Notes under the pieces: model-generated
What the model saw: only the letters and a program-made list of their open reading frames with translations
The model's database searches: none
What the model was told of the DNA's origin: nothing
Shown: one piece after another, positions 1 to 11,925 of the stretch
Position numbering within the stretch: position 1 is the stretch's first letter
Layout of the letters: every line of letters starts with the position of its first letter
Position numbers and translations under genes: made by a program
Assembly: GCF_002078875.1 (NCBI RefSeq)
Contig: NC_034412.1
Span: 31,334,983-31,398,982 of the forward strand
Reading direction: 5' to 3'
DNA length: 64,000 nt
Origin: Numida meleagris
Lineage: Eukaryota > Chordata > Aves > Galliformes > Numididae

Positions 1-105
1 TCCCTACCCTTTTCCCCTTTCCCCTTTTCCCGGGACGTGGGCCCTTGGGTCCCCCGTCCCCTTTGTCACGGAATCGGGCCTAACGCCCTTAAACCGTTGA
101 CAGTA
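1..105. other. GC-rich pyrimidine-rich block at window edge
   Basis: The first about 105 bases are runs of C and T followed by a GC-rich stretch with several CG dinucleotides. The sequence turns abruptly AT-rich after about position 105. No open frame or known repeat could be recognised. It could be the tail of a GC-rich repeat or LTR cut by the window, or low-quality assembly sequence. The composition break is seen directly; its origin is unknown. Confidence 0.4.
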
Positions 106-2727
106 AATAATCAGAAATTCTATAAACATGTTGACTATAGCAGGAAGTAAGAAGTCAAAAACTAAATGAACTGTGAACTAACAGTTTCTGTATGCTTGGT
201 CATAAATTTAGTTGATTCAGATCTATCTTAATAAAGTAAGATATATTCTGCAGCATCAGCATATATTTTGATTTGTCTACATTTTCTTATTTTCAAAACT
301 GCAACCATCCTCCAATGAATACCGATCACAAGAAATGATTTTCAAAGAGCCGAACCAGCTGTTTCAAACCTTTTCAGGTTTCAAGGATCATTTATTGGAT
401 ACCTATGGTCAGCATGAAGAGAAAAAGTAAAGAAATTGTCTGTGTGGATGAACACCAGAATTGTTTGGATTGGTGGTTCACAGCTCCCTTCACAGCTAAT
501 GCAGTAAGTTGTGTGTTTCTGTGTTTGGGTGTATGAAGGACAGTTGCAGGAGAGTCAGGATGATTCTTTCCTGAGTTTAACTGAAGATGTTTTGGGTGAA
601 AAATATTTTACAGTTCACTGAAGTCTGCCAGAAAAACTGGAGGGGGAGAGATGGCAAATAGATATCCTGCAGCATGATTGCATACTGCAGAATGACAGTT
701 GTGCAAACCCAGTGCCCACACTGATGGGAAATAGGTAGAGAAGAGGAGACACCTAGAGATGTGGAGAAGTTTGTGTAGAGCTCAAAATGCCTCTGAACAT
801 CAGTAGAGCAGGAAAGAAATATTACTTTACAAGGAAATCCTGTCTATTACATTTTGAGCTTTTCTTGTTTAAGAACCTGTGTTGATCTGGTTTCTCACTT
901 TCTGTAATTTAAAAACAACGACAAACTTGTTTAAGAATTTTGTAGCCTTTTGACACATCTCTTTGCAAAAGATGTTCTACTTCAAAACTTCTGGCAACTC
1001 AATCCCAACAGAGTAAACTTGAGAATTAATAGTTTAATGATAACTCTCAAGAAGAGCAATTGATTATCAAATACACCCTGTCTGAGGTCTTCCTTATAAA
1101 AAGAAATTCAAAAAGTGCTCATAATCCTGTGAACATGAGCTAAAAAGTGCTGTAATCCCACTATTAGTAGATTGCTTAATTATCTGTTTGGACTGTTTTC
1201 AGTAAAGTAACCAAGAAATAATTTGAACATCAGGTAAAACAACCCCTCTCTTCTCTTGGGACTCCTTATTCAGTCTTAAATTGTGAATGCTGAATTTAGG
1301 TCTTTGATAGCCAGGTACATTTAGCATTTAGTTAGTCTTATTAGGAGATAACAAGCCACCCACCCCATTTCATTTCAAATTAATGGGACACAAGCATTCA
1401 TTGACTTCCTTGGAGCTCTCAAATGATGCTAGAAGGAAGAGATTTTTATGTTCAAGAACATGGATGGATCACATCACTTTCAAATATTCATGACTAAGCT
1501 ATGCTTGGTTAATTTCAAAGGAGTAAAAATAAGTGGTTTTATTCATTTTTTTCATCATTTCACATTATAATCTCATTATGTGGAAGCCAATTGCTTTTAT
1601 GCCTTTTTAATTTTTTCTGTTTTTTTTTTTTTTAAGTTATTTTATTGCTCGAGGAGTTCTAAGGCCTTTGCAAGTGTCTGTGCTGCTGCTAAATTTAATG
1701 GGCTCCAGCTGTGCAAGGGTGTTATGAGGAAAAAAGAACAAAAACCCTGGAAGAATAAACAAGGAAACAGAATACTTTTTATGGGTTATTTGTTTATGGG
1801 AAGGATGTTTCACTGAAGTGATAGATATGTGGCTTTATGTTGTTTTTAAGAAGCGCTAAAAACATGCATAATTACATATGCATGCAGTATATTGTTAAAC
1901 TGCAACTATAAAGTGATACAATAAAGGATCTACAGTGGAGTGACTGTTACTGTTGAATATCCTTTCAGACAACATTTGCCTTAAAAAGAATTCAGAATCC
2001 TGTTTTCCTTAACATTAGCAAACTTGCATTCACAGGTTGTCTTTAAACAGAAGGTCGTTCAACCCCTATCTGTGGAGCTACATGTAATTCTTCTCACTTC
2101 CCTGCCACTGCTGCCTCTTATTTGCTTTGTTCTATGAACAGATCTACATCATTGGCTACACAGTATCAGAACCACTGGATACTTAAAGGGCAAACTAGCT
2201 TCTGTCTCCTGTTACTCCTCATGCCTCCACATCTCCCTGTCTGAGGTATGTTAGGACTGTGAAAAGTTATTTGGTTACTGTTGTTTGTTTCTCCCTTTTC
2301 TGCTCCTTTTATGATGACCTGTCATTCTGTTGTGTGATATTCTCCATCAGTGGTTTGGTGGGGTAGATGTTTTCAATAATTATGGCAACCCAGTCTGGTC
2401 AGACAGCAGGAGATCACAATGACTGACTCATGGCACCTTGTTCTTGCTGAGGGGCTGCTGCTGTCTGTCATGCATGAGATACTTGTGTTGTTTGTTTGTC
2501 ATGCCTAAGTCCCAGCCTGCATCTTCATCTTCACTTCCATTATTAGGAACAGTTGCATCAACCTAGTATATAGGATGAAAAGGAAATGTGCTGTTAAAAT
2601 TGTGTGTGTGTTGGTGGGAGAAAGTGAGATTTAAAATTTGTGTTACATGTAGATGCACTTTAATTCAGATAGTGAACATCTTATGCTTTTTAAAGAAGAT
2701 ACTTCTTGCAAATCTTCTAAAAAATCT
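106..2727. other. AT-rich non-coding DNA
   Basis: This is unique AT-rich sequence with no recognisable repeat family apart from a T-run near 1620-1634. The only item of note is the possible exon at 378-503, listed separately. Short open frames here, such as 1580-1816, show no protein-like features. Confidence 0.5.
378..503 (+). CDS. possible coding exon, unidentified
   Basis: A strong acceptor (pyrimidine-rich CAAACCTTTTCAG) ends at 377 and a strong donor (GCA then GTAAGT) follows 503. The 126 bases between are open for 42 codons in phase 0 and closed in the other two frames. The peptide includes ECQ-like polar residues and the string CLDWWFTAPF. I do not recognise it. A competing reading in another frame runs from upstream through this interval and stops at TAA (about 427-429) after GQHEEKK, which also looks protein-like but lacks an obvious acceptor. 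Inferred by eye only. Confidence 0.22.
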
Positions 2728-3243
2728 TGATCACCTCGAGTACTGCGTTCAGTTTTGGGGCCCTCACTATAAGAAGGATATCGAGGCCCTGGAGTATGTT
2801 CAGAGAAGGATGACAAAACTAATGAGTAGTCTGGAGCACAAGCCTTATAAGGAGCAGCAGAGGGAACAGGGATTATTTAGTCTGGAGAAGAAGAGGTTCA
2901 TGGGACACCTTATTGCTCTCTACTACAACCTGAAAGGGCATTGAGGTGAGGTGGTTGTCAGCCTCTTCTCCCATGCAGCTAGCAATAGGACAAGAAGGAA
3001 TTGCCTCAAGTTTCACCAGAGGAGATTCAGGTTGGACATTAGGAAAAACTGCTTCTCAGAAGGAGTGGTGAGGTGCTGGAATGCGTTGCCCAGGGAAGTG
3101 GTGGAGTCACCATCCCTGGAGGTGTTCAAGAAATGTTTAGATGTTGCACTCAGTGATGTGGCTTATTGGGAAATATTGATGATAGATGGAAAGCTGAACT
3201 AAATGATCTTGGAGGTCTTTTCCGACCTTGGTGATTCTATGCT
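2728..3243 (+). mobile_element. CR1 LINE 3' fragment
   Basis: This is a 5'-truncated CR1 covering the end of the reverse-transcriptase ORF and the 3' UTR. The frame reads [19 protein letters not shown], then the CR1 C-terminal signature [18 protein letters not shown]. One in-frame TGA (2942-2944) interrupts it after the LKGH motif. It ends with the avian CR1 tail, GGAGGTCTTTTCCGACCTTGG followed by GTGATTCTATG. It is dead on arrival by truncation and is moderately diverged. Confidence 0.93.
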
Positions 3244-4255
3244 TTCTTCTACCTTACTGATTGGATAAGCTGATCTGGCACAAACTGAAGATAAATGAGA
3301 GAACCGTGGCCTAACTGAATGCTCCTTGTTTACAAGTTAGCTTGCAAATACCATAAAATATTTATCTTTGATATGATTTTTTTAATTTTTTTTTTTTTTT
3401 TTTTTTGCATAACCAGTATTCCAAAAGGAGAGTTACATCTTTGAAATGTGATGTGGAAAATGGAGGTCCTGTTGAGCGCTCTGGCTTCTGAATCAGATCC
3501 AACATTAGGCTGAGAAGTGGCATTTCAGGACAGAATTTGATCTCGTTGTAGACTGGTGGAGTCTCTCTTGTAGGTGAGGAAAGCCAAATAGACACTTCTG
3601 CACCTCTGTTCAGGTACTTCAGGTCATGAGTTAGAGCTATTAAACCTCCGTAACTCACATGTGACATTCCAAGAACAGTATCTTGTTCTTAGCAATGGGC
3701 CACATTTTCTGTCCAGTGTAATTCTTTTTCCACTGCTCACGTTGTAAGTCTGCTACAGTTTAAAAACACTACATTCGTGAAGTATTAGACTAGCGAGCAC
3801 ACTAAACTTATATTTAAAAATTGATTTTTCTAGGAATTATTAAAATCTAGTACATTAACCCAGGTATCACAATTTTCTTTTAAACTCTTATTTTTTGTGT
3901 ATAATGATATGACTTTGAATTCACTTTTTGAGAAATACTCATCACAAATACAAAATGCCCATCTTCAAATATCATCAAAAAAGATCCATTATTTTCAGTA
4001 TGTTTGCTGTCTTTCAGATATGCTTTCTGGTTATTTTTAATGCTTAATCCATCATTTCGTGACCTTCAGCATGGGAAAGGTAAATGTAAATCTTTCCAAT
4101 AGCAATGAAACAAATAGAATGTAAAGGAAAACTGTTTTGTTTTCAGAAAAGAACTCAAAATTAAAGCAGAGAATGCAAAGGTAAAGCTCTGCTCTTCAGA
4201 GGAATGTGTAATTACTTCAGAGTAATTATTCATTTTATATGCTTATAATACATTG
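3244..4255. other. AT-rich non-coding DNA with a T-run
   Basis: Unique sequence. A 21-base T-run at 3386-3406 may be an A-tail in antisense or a simple repeat. The open frame at 3362-3667 (minus) uses this run for its lysine-rich end and is not credible as a gene. Confidence 0.5.
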
Positions 4256-4724
4256 CTCTGAAAGTAATACCTCCTATTTATGTCCATGGAAATTAGAACA
4301 GATATTGCAAGAGTGCAATAACACTATTTGATAGAGCAAATTCTCAGCTACAAAACACTATTTTTCTGCATAGTCACCACTATTAGCTACACATTTTCAC
4401 CAGCATTGAACAAGAGCCTGCATGCCATGCTCTTAAAAATCCTGACTAGTGAAAGTGAACCACTCTCTCTGTTGCCACCGCTGAAATGCGCCACCCACTA
4501 CCTCACCGTGCTCTCATCCCCTGTTTGGTGTCTAGACTAAACATTCAGCAAGCTATGAATATCAATGGGTGAAAAATTTTCCAAATGGAGGAATCCAGTG
4601 AGACACCTTTGCTTCATATGCACTTCCATGTCAGATGCCATTCAGCCTCTACTGCCATACCACCAACATCTGCCTCTGAAGTCATGGGCCAACATAATAA
4701 AACAGGAGGCATTGCTATCAGACT
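4256..4724 (-). mobile_element. mariner (Galluhop-type) deletion derivative, copy A
   Basis: The left end reads CTCTGAAAGTAATACCTCC and the right end reads AACAGGAGGCATTGCTATCA, an inverted terminal repeat pair (GAAAGTAATGCCTCCTATTT type). Between them, minus-strand remnants of a mariner transposase N terminus (related to MKQRCV..FLH) are fused to a remnant of its C terminus, with the central catalytic region missing. This copy has a further small deletion near 4650 compared with copies B and D. Family name is from memory of chicken repeats; the inverted ends are seen directly. Confidence 0.85.
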
Positions 4725-5224
4725 AGACCTAATATTTAAGGACGGATTAGCAAGACCGCATTCTGACTTCTTAGTGTGACAAGAAACAGGATGAAAATCT
4801 ACATGAATTTTGTGGTTTTTTTTTCTATATGTTTAGCCTAATATTTTTTCCTTTTTTTTTTTTTTTTTTTTTTTGGGTCTTTAAATTTAAGACATTGCTG
4901 GGGTGCAATCATGGGGCAGCAAAGACCTGTGATAATCTTACTAATCCATATCAACAATCTCTACATAATGCTAAGCTGCTGCATTTTACTGTGTTCATCA
5001 TTCATCTCCATACTGCTTTCAGTAATTGCAGTTCTTGCCAGTCTTCTGGTCACTCTTGCTTCCCTTCTTTGTAAGGTGAGAAACAATAGATGTCTTATGC
5101 TGCCTCTGACCAGGGAAGCCTGTTTCATCAATCCTGTTGTCGTGGATCAGATATGTGTAACTGAGTTGTGATGACTGGGACTCCTTGAGAACTATGAGAG
5201 GTTGATAATTTGTTGTCTAGATCT
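4725..5224. other. non-coding spacer with a T-run
   Basis: Contains a 23-base T-run at 4852-4874 and two short overlapping open frames (4829-5171) of low-complexity hydrophobic composition. No repeat family or gene recognised. Confidence 0.45.
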
Positions 5225-5584
5225 CTCAGTCAGAGCAGGGACCCTTCAGCCTGGAGAAGAAGAGTCTTGGGATTCTTATCAGTGTCTAAAAACAGTTGAT
5301 GGGAGAGGGCAAAGATGTTGGAGCCAGGCTTTTTTCAGTGATGCGCAGTGACAGAGCAAGAGGCAACAGACACAAACTGGGGCATACAAGGTCCTCTGCG
5401 GTCATCTTGGAAGCGCTGTGTGGGTGACAGAGAACTGGCACAGGTTGTCCGAAGGCTATGGAATCTCCTTAGAGATCAAAAGGGGCTTGGGAAACCTGCT
5501 GTGTATGTCCCTGCTTGAGCAGAGGTTGGACGAGTTGATATTGGAGGCCCCTTCCCACCTTAACTCTCCATGATTCTGTGATTT
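5225..5584 (+). mobile_element. CR1 LINE 3' fragment, older subfamily
   Basis: It carries CAGCCTGGAGAAGAAGAG, then the degenerate block for the ORF end (dispersed matches to the usual CAGGTTGTCC..AGG..TGTGGAATCTCC), then CTGCTTGAGCAGAGGTTGGA and the tail CTCCATGATTCTGTGATTTT. The arrangement fits the CR1-X/Y-like subfamilies as I remember them, different from the copies at 2.7 and 27.3 kb. Reading frames are broken. Truncated at its 5' end. Confidence 0.85.
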
Positions 5585-7449
5585 TATTCCTATTTTTATC
5601 TTAATTATTTTTGGCATTTTCGGTGACAGCGTTTGGGACATAAATTAGACGTTTCTCCTATAGTAAATCTGATAAACAGATGTTTCCTTTTTCCCTTTCT
5701 GCCTGGCATATTGGGTATCTTATGTAAGGTTTTAAGTTATGAATATATATTGGAAGATTTTGCCTGATTGCTGTATTTCTGAATAGCTGAATTGTTTGAC
5801 CTTTGCACAGAGGAGAGGAGAGGCATGCCCATATCATTTGTACAAATTTGTTTCAATGAAAGATCCTCTTGTTTTTCGTGGGTACCAGTTTTTCAGCACA
5901 GTCCTTGACTGATGAGAGTTAGTAAGGATACGGTTTGTACATTCATAAGTCATTTCCAATGATGAGTGGCACTTGAAAGCAACACTATATCAATATGGCT
6001 GTGTTAGTAGTACTACTTGTTTCTCATTTTAGCATGTCGGTGTGAATGTATGGAGAAAATTCAATATTTATGTATTTTCAAAATCCTCTAAATGTAATGA
6101 GGGCTTCTTATTATGTTGCTTATTTTTTTATAACACCTTAAACTGTCATTTGCCACTTTAAGTATTAATTTATTTAATGATTTTACTTTCCATTCTATGG
6201 AAATACATCATCTCTTTTTTTGTCTGAATGCTATCTTAGGTGGAAATTAGATGGTATCGTGGATTGTCTCATATGGAAATTAGATGACATCATGGTTTTC
6301 ATAACTCATAAGTGTTCAGTGTAAAAGTTAATCACTTTCAAATATTCTATCTCAAATAACAGGATATTTGGAAGTCTAAATTAGTTATGTATTAGTGAAA
6401 CTAAAAGAGAGAAAAGATATGTTGGGGGAGAAGAGCTAGTTTGAAACAAATATCTTTATGAGATTTCACCAATCATCTAATCTAAAAGAGAAGAAAAGCA
6501 AGAAAACTGTGTCAAATGAGAACTTCAGGTAGAAAATTGGAATAGCCAGAACTTGTAGCCTGATAGAGGAAAAAAAAAACACCAGACATTTAAATGCTTT
6601 CAGTACAGGTCAGTTTCCACCTACACATTTACATAAGTGGTATCCAAAGTTCTAATACTTCTTATATACAGTATTTTCTCAATTTGTTGCGATTAAGTGT
6701 CTCATAATATAGGGATTTCTGGGTAAAAACGTTTTGAACTAATCTGTTTTAGTTCATGTGAAGTTACATTGGGTGTACTCACAGAGGCAGTAATGATATC
6801 CTAGCTATTGGAGGAATAACCTTCACAATTTAAAATGTTTCAGCTGCATTTTCTATAATAGTGTCACCACTATTTTATTATATATAGCTCTTACATTCAG
6901 CAGTTTTCACAGGATAAATACAATGAGAACACCTAAATTAGCATCAACAGTTTATGGGCTGGTTCAGCCCAGTTCCGTGACTAATGGGGTGGGGGACCCA
7001 TGGACAAAAATCATAAAACCATGACATTAGTGTTTTTCTATATCTGAGATTTCCAAAAGGAGGACCCATGCGGTTTTGAACATGCCTAGTACACCAAGTG
7101 TACTGTGTTTGGCATACAGTTTTTGTACAAAATTGTGGTCTATGATGGTCTGCCTTTTAGGTAGCAATTCAATGGTATTAAGCACTGGTCAGGAAGTAGG
7201 ACTCCGTATCTGCAAATCATTCTAGTATGCATCTTTTTTTCGTTCCTCTTTTTGCCTCCATCACAGAGTGTCCTTGACACAGGAAGGGATTTCAGTCTTT
7301 GACCAGCATTTGTGGACAGGCACTGAGCTCTGGGATTAGTCAGGCATCTGGATTCAGGAAATTTCAGGCACAATCTTTATGGCATTTTCCACTGATTTCT
7401 TCGTTGATCTGCATCCTTTTCTTCTACACATAAATTGAGCATTGTTGTG
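5585..7449. other. AT-rich non-coding DNA
   Basis: Unique AT-rich sequence. It includes an imperfect direct repeat (6241-6262 and 6274-6295, sharing TGGAAATTAGATG). The minus-strand open frames at 5456-5641 and 7140-7373 show no recognisable features. Confidence 0.5.
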
Positions 7450-8126
7450 AACTCCACTTCTTCCCTGGGCAGCCTGTTCCTCACCACTCTTTCTTAGAAG
7501 AAATTCTAATATCCAACCTGAACCTTCCCTGACAAAACTTGAGGGCATTTCCTCTTGTCCTGTCACTACTTACATGGGAGAAGAGGCTTACTCCCACCTT
7601 GCCACAACCTCCTTTCAAGTCATTCTAGAGAGTGATAAGGTCTCCCCTGAACCATCTTTTCTTCAGACTGAACAGTCCCTGTTCCCTGAGCTGCTCCCCA
7701 TAACGCTTTGTTGCCCTTCTCAGAACATGCTCCAGGACCATGATGTAATTGTTGTAGTGAGAGGCCCAAAACTGAACACGGTACTTGAGGTATGGCCTCA
7801 TCAAGACTGAGTACAAGGTGATGATCATCTCCCTGATCTGTCTGGCAATACTATTTCTGATACAAGCCAGGATGCCATTGGCCTTCTTGGCCACCTGGGC
7901 ACGCTGCTGGCTTATGTTCAGCTGAGCATTGACCAGTCCCCAGATCCTTTTCTTCCATGCATCTTTCCAGCCATTCTGCCCCAAGCCAGTAGCATTGCCT
8001 GGGACTGTTGTGACCAAAGTGCAGGACCCAGCACTTGGTCTCGTTGAACTTCATCCCATTGCCCTCAGCCCAGGCCGATCAGCGCTTCCTCACAACTTGG
8101 TGTCATTTGCAAACTTACTGAGGATG
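7450..8126 (-). mobile_element. CR1 LINE fragment, reverse-transcriptase end
   Basis: Read on the minus strand it runs from the FADD region through [20 protein letters not shown] and [13 protein letters not shown] to the C-terminal part that lies toward 7450. It lacks the terminal ATTCTATG tail, so it is truncated at both ends. There is an internal loss of several tens of bases near 8072-8090, where the text jumps from the GLGAMG-type block to the FADD block. Open for 130 codons in one frame but shifted elsewhere. Confidence 0.93.
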
Positions 8127-11100
8127 ATTTTTGGTATATTTAGTTTAAATTAATATGTAAGTCATGTCACTTCTTTCATCATCCCAATCACTAGAAATCA
8201 TACTTTTTTTTTTTACTTTAGGGAATAAAGAAAAATTCTTCACATGGATTGTGCCGGTGCAAAACTTAAGCTGAAATTCATTGGCATGATAGGGGCTAAA
8301 TTCAAAATCATGACTTCAGAGGTACTTTAAAATAAACAAATAGGAAAAAAAAAAAGCAAAAAAAAAAAAAAACCAAACCAAAACCCTCTTAGCCCTCTCC
8401 TATGTTTTACCAAAAGTGGGTTACAAACCCACCCTTGCAGAATATCAGTGTGCCTTTAGGCAATTAAAAAATAAAATGCTGGCAAAGACACAGGTCAAAA
8501 GTACATTTATTTAATCTTGTCAGCATTCATTTACCATCCAACTTTTAAAGAAGACAAGATTAAAATCATTTTCCCACACTGCACACAACATCAGATAAAA
8601 GAATCTTTTCACTAATAGTATTTCATTTTGAGTTTCACCAGTCCATTTAGTTTTGATATTACAAGTCTATTAGTGTTCTATTCTTGTGCTGAACATTGAT
8701 AGATTCTGACAGCTGTCACTGAGAAACTGAAAGAGACGAGATTTTCAAGTTGAATATGAATTTTATTAAATAAATGTGAAATTTATTTCACCCACATAAA
8801 TCATAAGAATCAAGCTATGTATGGATGAAGTATGTATTGCATGAAGTACATGCCCTTGCCTCTACGTTTGGTCTACCCTGTATTATGTCACAGTCACTCC
8901 ACACTTCTGGAGAAAAAAAAGCCCAGATCTTTGCTGTTACTTGAATGTTCAGGTGGGAACTCTATGAGACTTCAATAATGCTCAGCAGGCCTGGTCTCAT
9001 CATCACTTCTCATGCTAGAGAATTCATCTGGAAAATACATTTCATAATGTTCAAAGGACCTGACAGCAACAGAACCTAATTCCCAGCAACTTATTTAAAT
9101 ATTTTATGTAGTGTGAAGGGCTCCTTTGGACTTTCTGTTATCCTTGTTACGACCCTCATGGACTTAATAACAAAAAGAAACCCAATTGCTCTCTCTCATA
9201 TATGTTCTGGAGACAGCATGCTAATGACAGCATGCTATACTAACCTATAATTAATTCACTTTAATTCATCTTTCTATAAAAATATTCATTTTTTTCCCTA
9301 TATATATACTTTAAATTAACTTTATTTGACACTAAAGATGAATTTTAAAACTGCGTGGGGTTTTTTTTTGTGCCTATGGTCTTGGATTAGGGATCAGAAT
9401 TTTTTGCTTTATTCTTATTTCCTATTATCTAAGCACCCTACTAGAAGAAACTTTGACTCTAGCAATGGAGTATTTGGCATTATCGATTAATTTACTGTGT
9501 AGTATCTGATTTCATTTTTAGAGGAGTTAACAGGGCATCTGCATGTGCTTGTATTGAATTAAAGTAGTTCTCAGATCCTACAAAATAAGTGTCCCAGAGT
9601 TACAGAGGGCCCAAAACTAGAGAAAGAATCTGTAGTTCATAGGCATGACTGTTTACATTTTTCTCAAGCTGATAGGAATGAATAATTTGCAGTGGCCTTG
9701 CAAAGATGGCACACAAACTGTTGGAGAAATGAGTCTGGGGAACTTTTTTTAAAGCTAGTTCATTTATGAATTCACCAATTACAAATGGAGTCATTTAGTC
9801 ATATATTACAACACTACATGTTTTTTGATACTTTACTGTGGAATCCCAAACGTATTTAATTTCATTTTTATTTTTCTGTGTCTGTTTGGCTACAAAGTGT
9901 AGAATATCAACAAGCAATATAGTCAAATACTTAGTAGCATGGCTTCTTAGAAAGTAGAAAGAGTTTCTTTGTATTCTCTATGTATTGTCAAAAAGAATTT
10001 CTATGTCTCACCTTCATTACATCCTGTTTGGCTCATGCCTTTCAAGGCAGCTGTTCAGCTCCTACAGGGCTACTTTTAAAAGGCTGTCATTATTTAGAAT
10101 GGATCATTTAATTACACTACCACAGGGTTTGTAACTAAAATTAATCAGTGTAGGTATATTGTTTGTGTGAGTCACAATTACTAAGGAAATATGTTACTGC
10201 CAAATAGAGTTGCTGAAATCCAACTGTACATCGCCTCTTAGAATTTAGGGACAAGCTTTGTTTACTCTTAATTATACTTAATGCCATTTACTTCAGCTAG
10301 CCTGTAGCCTGTGTTGCTACTAATTGATTTATGTAGTTAACAAAATGCTTTCTTTAATACCAGTGTGTGACACTAAGATTAAACTGCCTGTCCTATGACT
10401 GGAGGGAATAATTAGAGAGAAAATATATCAATTAAAATGAGCTTTATTAAACTATATCTGTATCATGGATGCTGTTACCAAAACCTCCAAAGAGCTGATC
10501 GGTATTCTTGGCCTTGGGGCACTTATTAAAAAAAAAAAATACAACATTTTCAGTGACATTATATAGCAATTGAATCACCAGGTAAACAAAGAACGTTGAT
10601 CCTTTGTGTTGTGTTCTAAGCCCAGATATTTGGAGAACAGATTTAATACAAAAATGTATCTTATTTGATAAGGCGAAATAAGATTTGTTATCCTGCCATA
10701 GAAAAAGGAAAAAATATTTTCTGATGTATTGTCAGACGAATAGAAATATATTAATATGCAAACTTGTTATTTAGTAGAACAGAACTCAGCTATTGTGTCA
10801 GTAGTAGCTTGAGTGGTTCTCTAAGACAATTTGGTTTTAAGAGTGCTGATTTTAATATAACAAATAATACAACCTCAAGTTACAAAGCCCCAGTAGAGTA
10901 TAAATTCATGCCACCTAGGCATTTATTTTCAAAATTTGTGAAATATGACTGACCTGTCAGAAGTTTTGCTCCTTCTGTTCTTTAATTGGATTTCCTACAG
11001 CAATCTTACCCCATGCTCTCCATGCAGCAGTTTTGATTTCTTAATGCCTTCTTTGCAAATCCATGTTTTTTCTGTTGGATACTCTCACTGGACTTGCATT

Positions 11101-11132
11101 GATGTGGTTGCTCATCAGCTCTCCATCATATT
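8127..11132. other. AT-rich non-coding DNA
   Basis: Unique sequence. A-runs at 8343-8375 lie just beyond the CR1 fragment. Short open frames (9600-9794, 10764-11172) are unremarkable. No repeats or exon pairs were seen. Confidence 0.5.
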
Positions 11133-11925
11133 TGGTAAGTTGTGGCTGTTAGGCAAAGTCCTTGGTGACTGAAAAAAGGGAAACATCACTCCCATTTATA
11201 ATAAAGGGAGGAAGGAGGGCCCAGGATACTACAGACCAGTGATCCTCTCCTCTGTGCCTGGGATGCTCATAGAATAGATCCTCCTGGAAGACATGTTAAG
11301 GCACATGAGGGATAAGCAAGTGATCCAAGATAGCCAGCATGGCTTCATAAGGAGAAGTTCATGCCTGACCAATCTGGTGGCCTTCTATGACAGTGACAGT
11401 ATCAGTGGACAAAGAGAGGGAAACTGATGTCACCCACATGGACTTCTGCAAGACCTTTGACATGGCCCACACCACATCCTCATCTCTAAACTGGAGAGGT
11501 ATGGTTTTGAACGGTGGACTATTTGGTGCATAAAGAATTAGTTGGAAGGTTGAAGTCAGCAGGTTGTGGTCAGTGACTATATCCAGGTGGAAGACGGTGT
11601 GAGTGGTACCCATCAGGGTCCTTCTTGGGATCAGTACTCTTTAACACCTTTGTCAATGACATGGATTGTGGGATCAAGTGCACCCTCAGCATGTTTGCTG
11701 ATGATATCAAGCTGAGTAATGCAGTTGATGTGTCAGAAGGAAGGGATGCCATCCAGAGGAACTTTGATAAACGAGAAAGGTGGGCCCATGTGAATGTAAT
11801 GAGGTTTACCAAAGCAAAATGCAAGGTTTTGCATTTGGGCCAGAGTAATCCCAGGTATGTATACTGACTGGGAGAACTCCAGGGACACTGCATTAATTTG
11901 AGTAGGACCAATACAAGCAGGCTAT
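11133..11925 (+). mobile_element. CR1 LINE internal fragment (RT core)
   Basis: Starts in the block that reads GTGGCTGTTAGGCAAAGTCC (usual CR1: VPEDW.. region) and runs through the RT fingers and palm: the QHGF-like [16 protein letters not shown] block, HMDFCKTF for the first catalytic motif, and MFADDIKL (about 11693-11716) for the second. It stops before the thumb, so both ends are truncated. Several frameshifts and stops are present (for example the TAG after CTCATAGAA near 11272). It is an old, inactive copy. Confidence 0.93.

Noticed and set aside
7574..8153. Plus-strand frames of 74-78 codons
   Set aside because: They are antisense to the minus-strand CR1 fragment.
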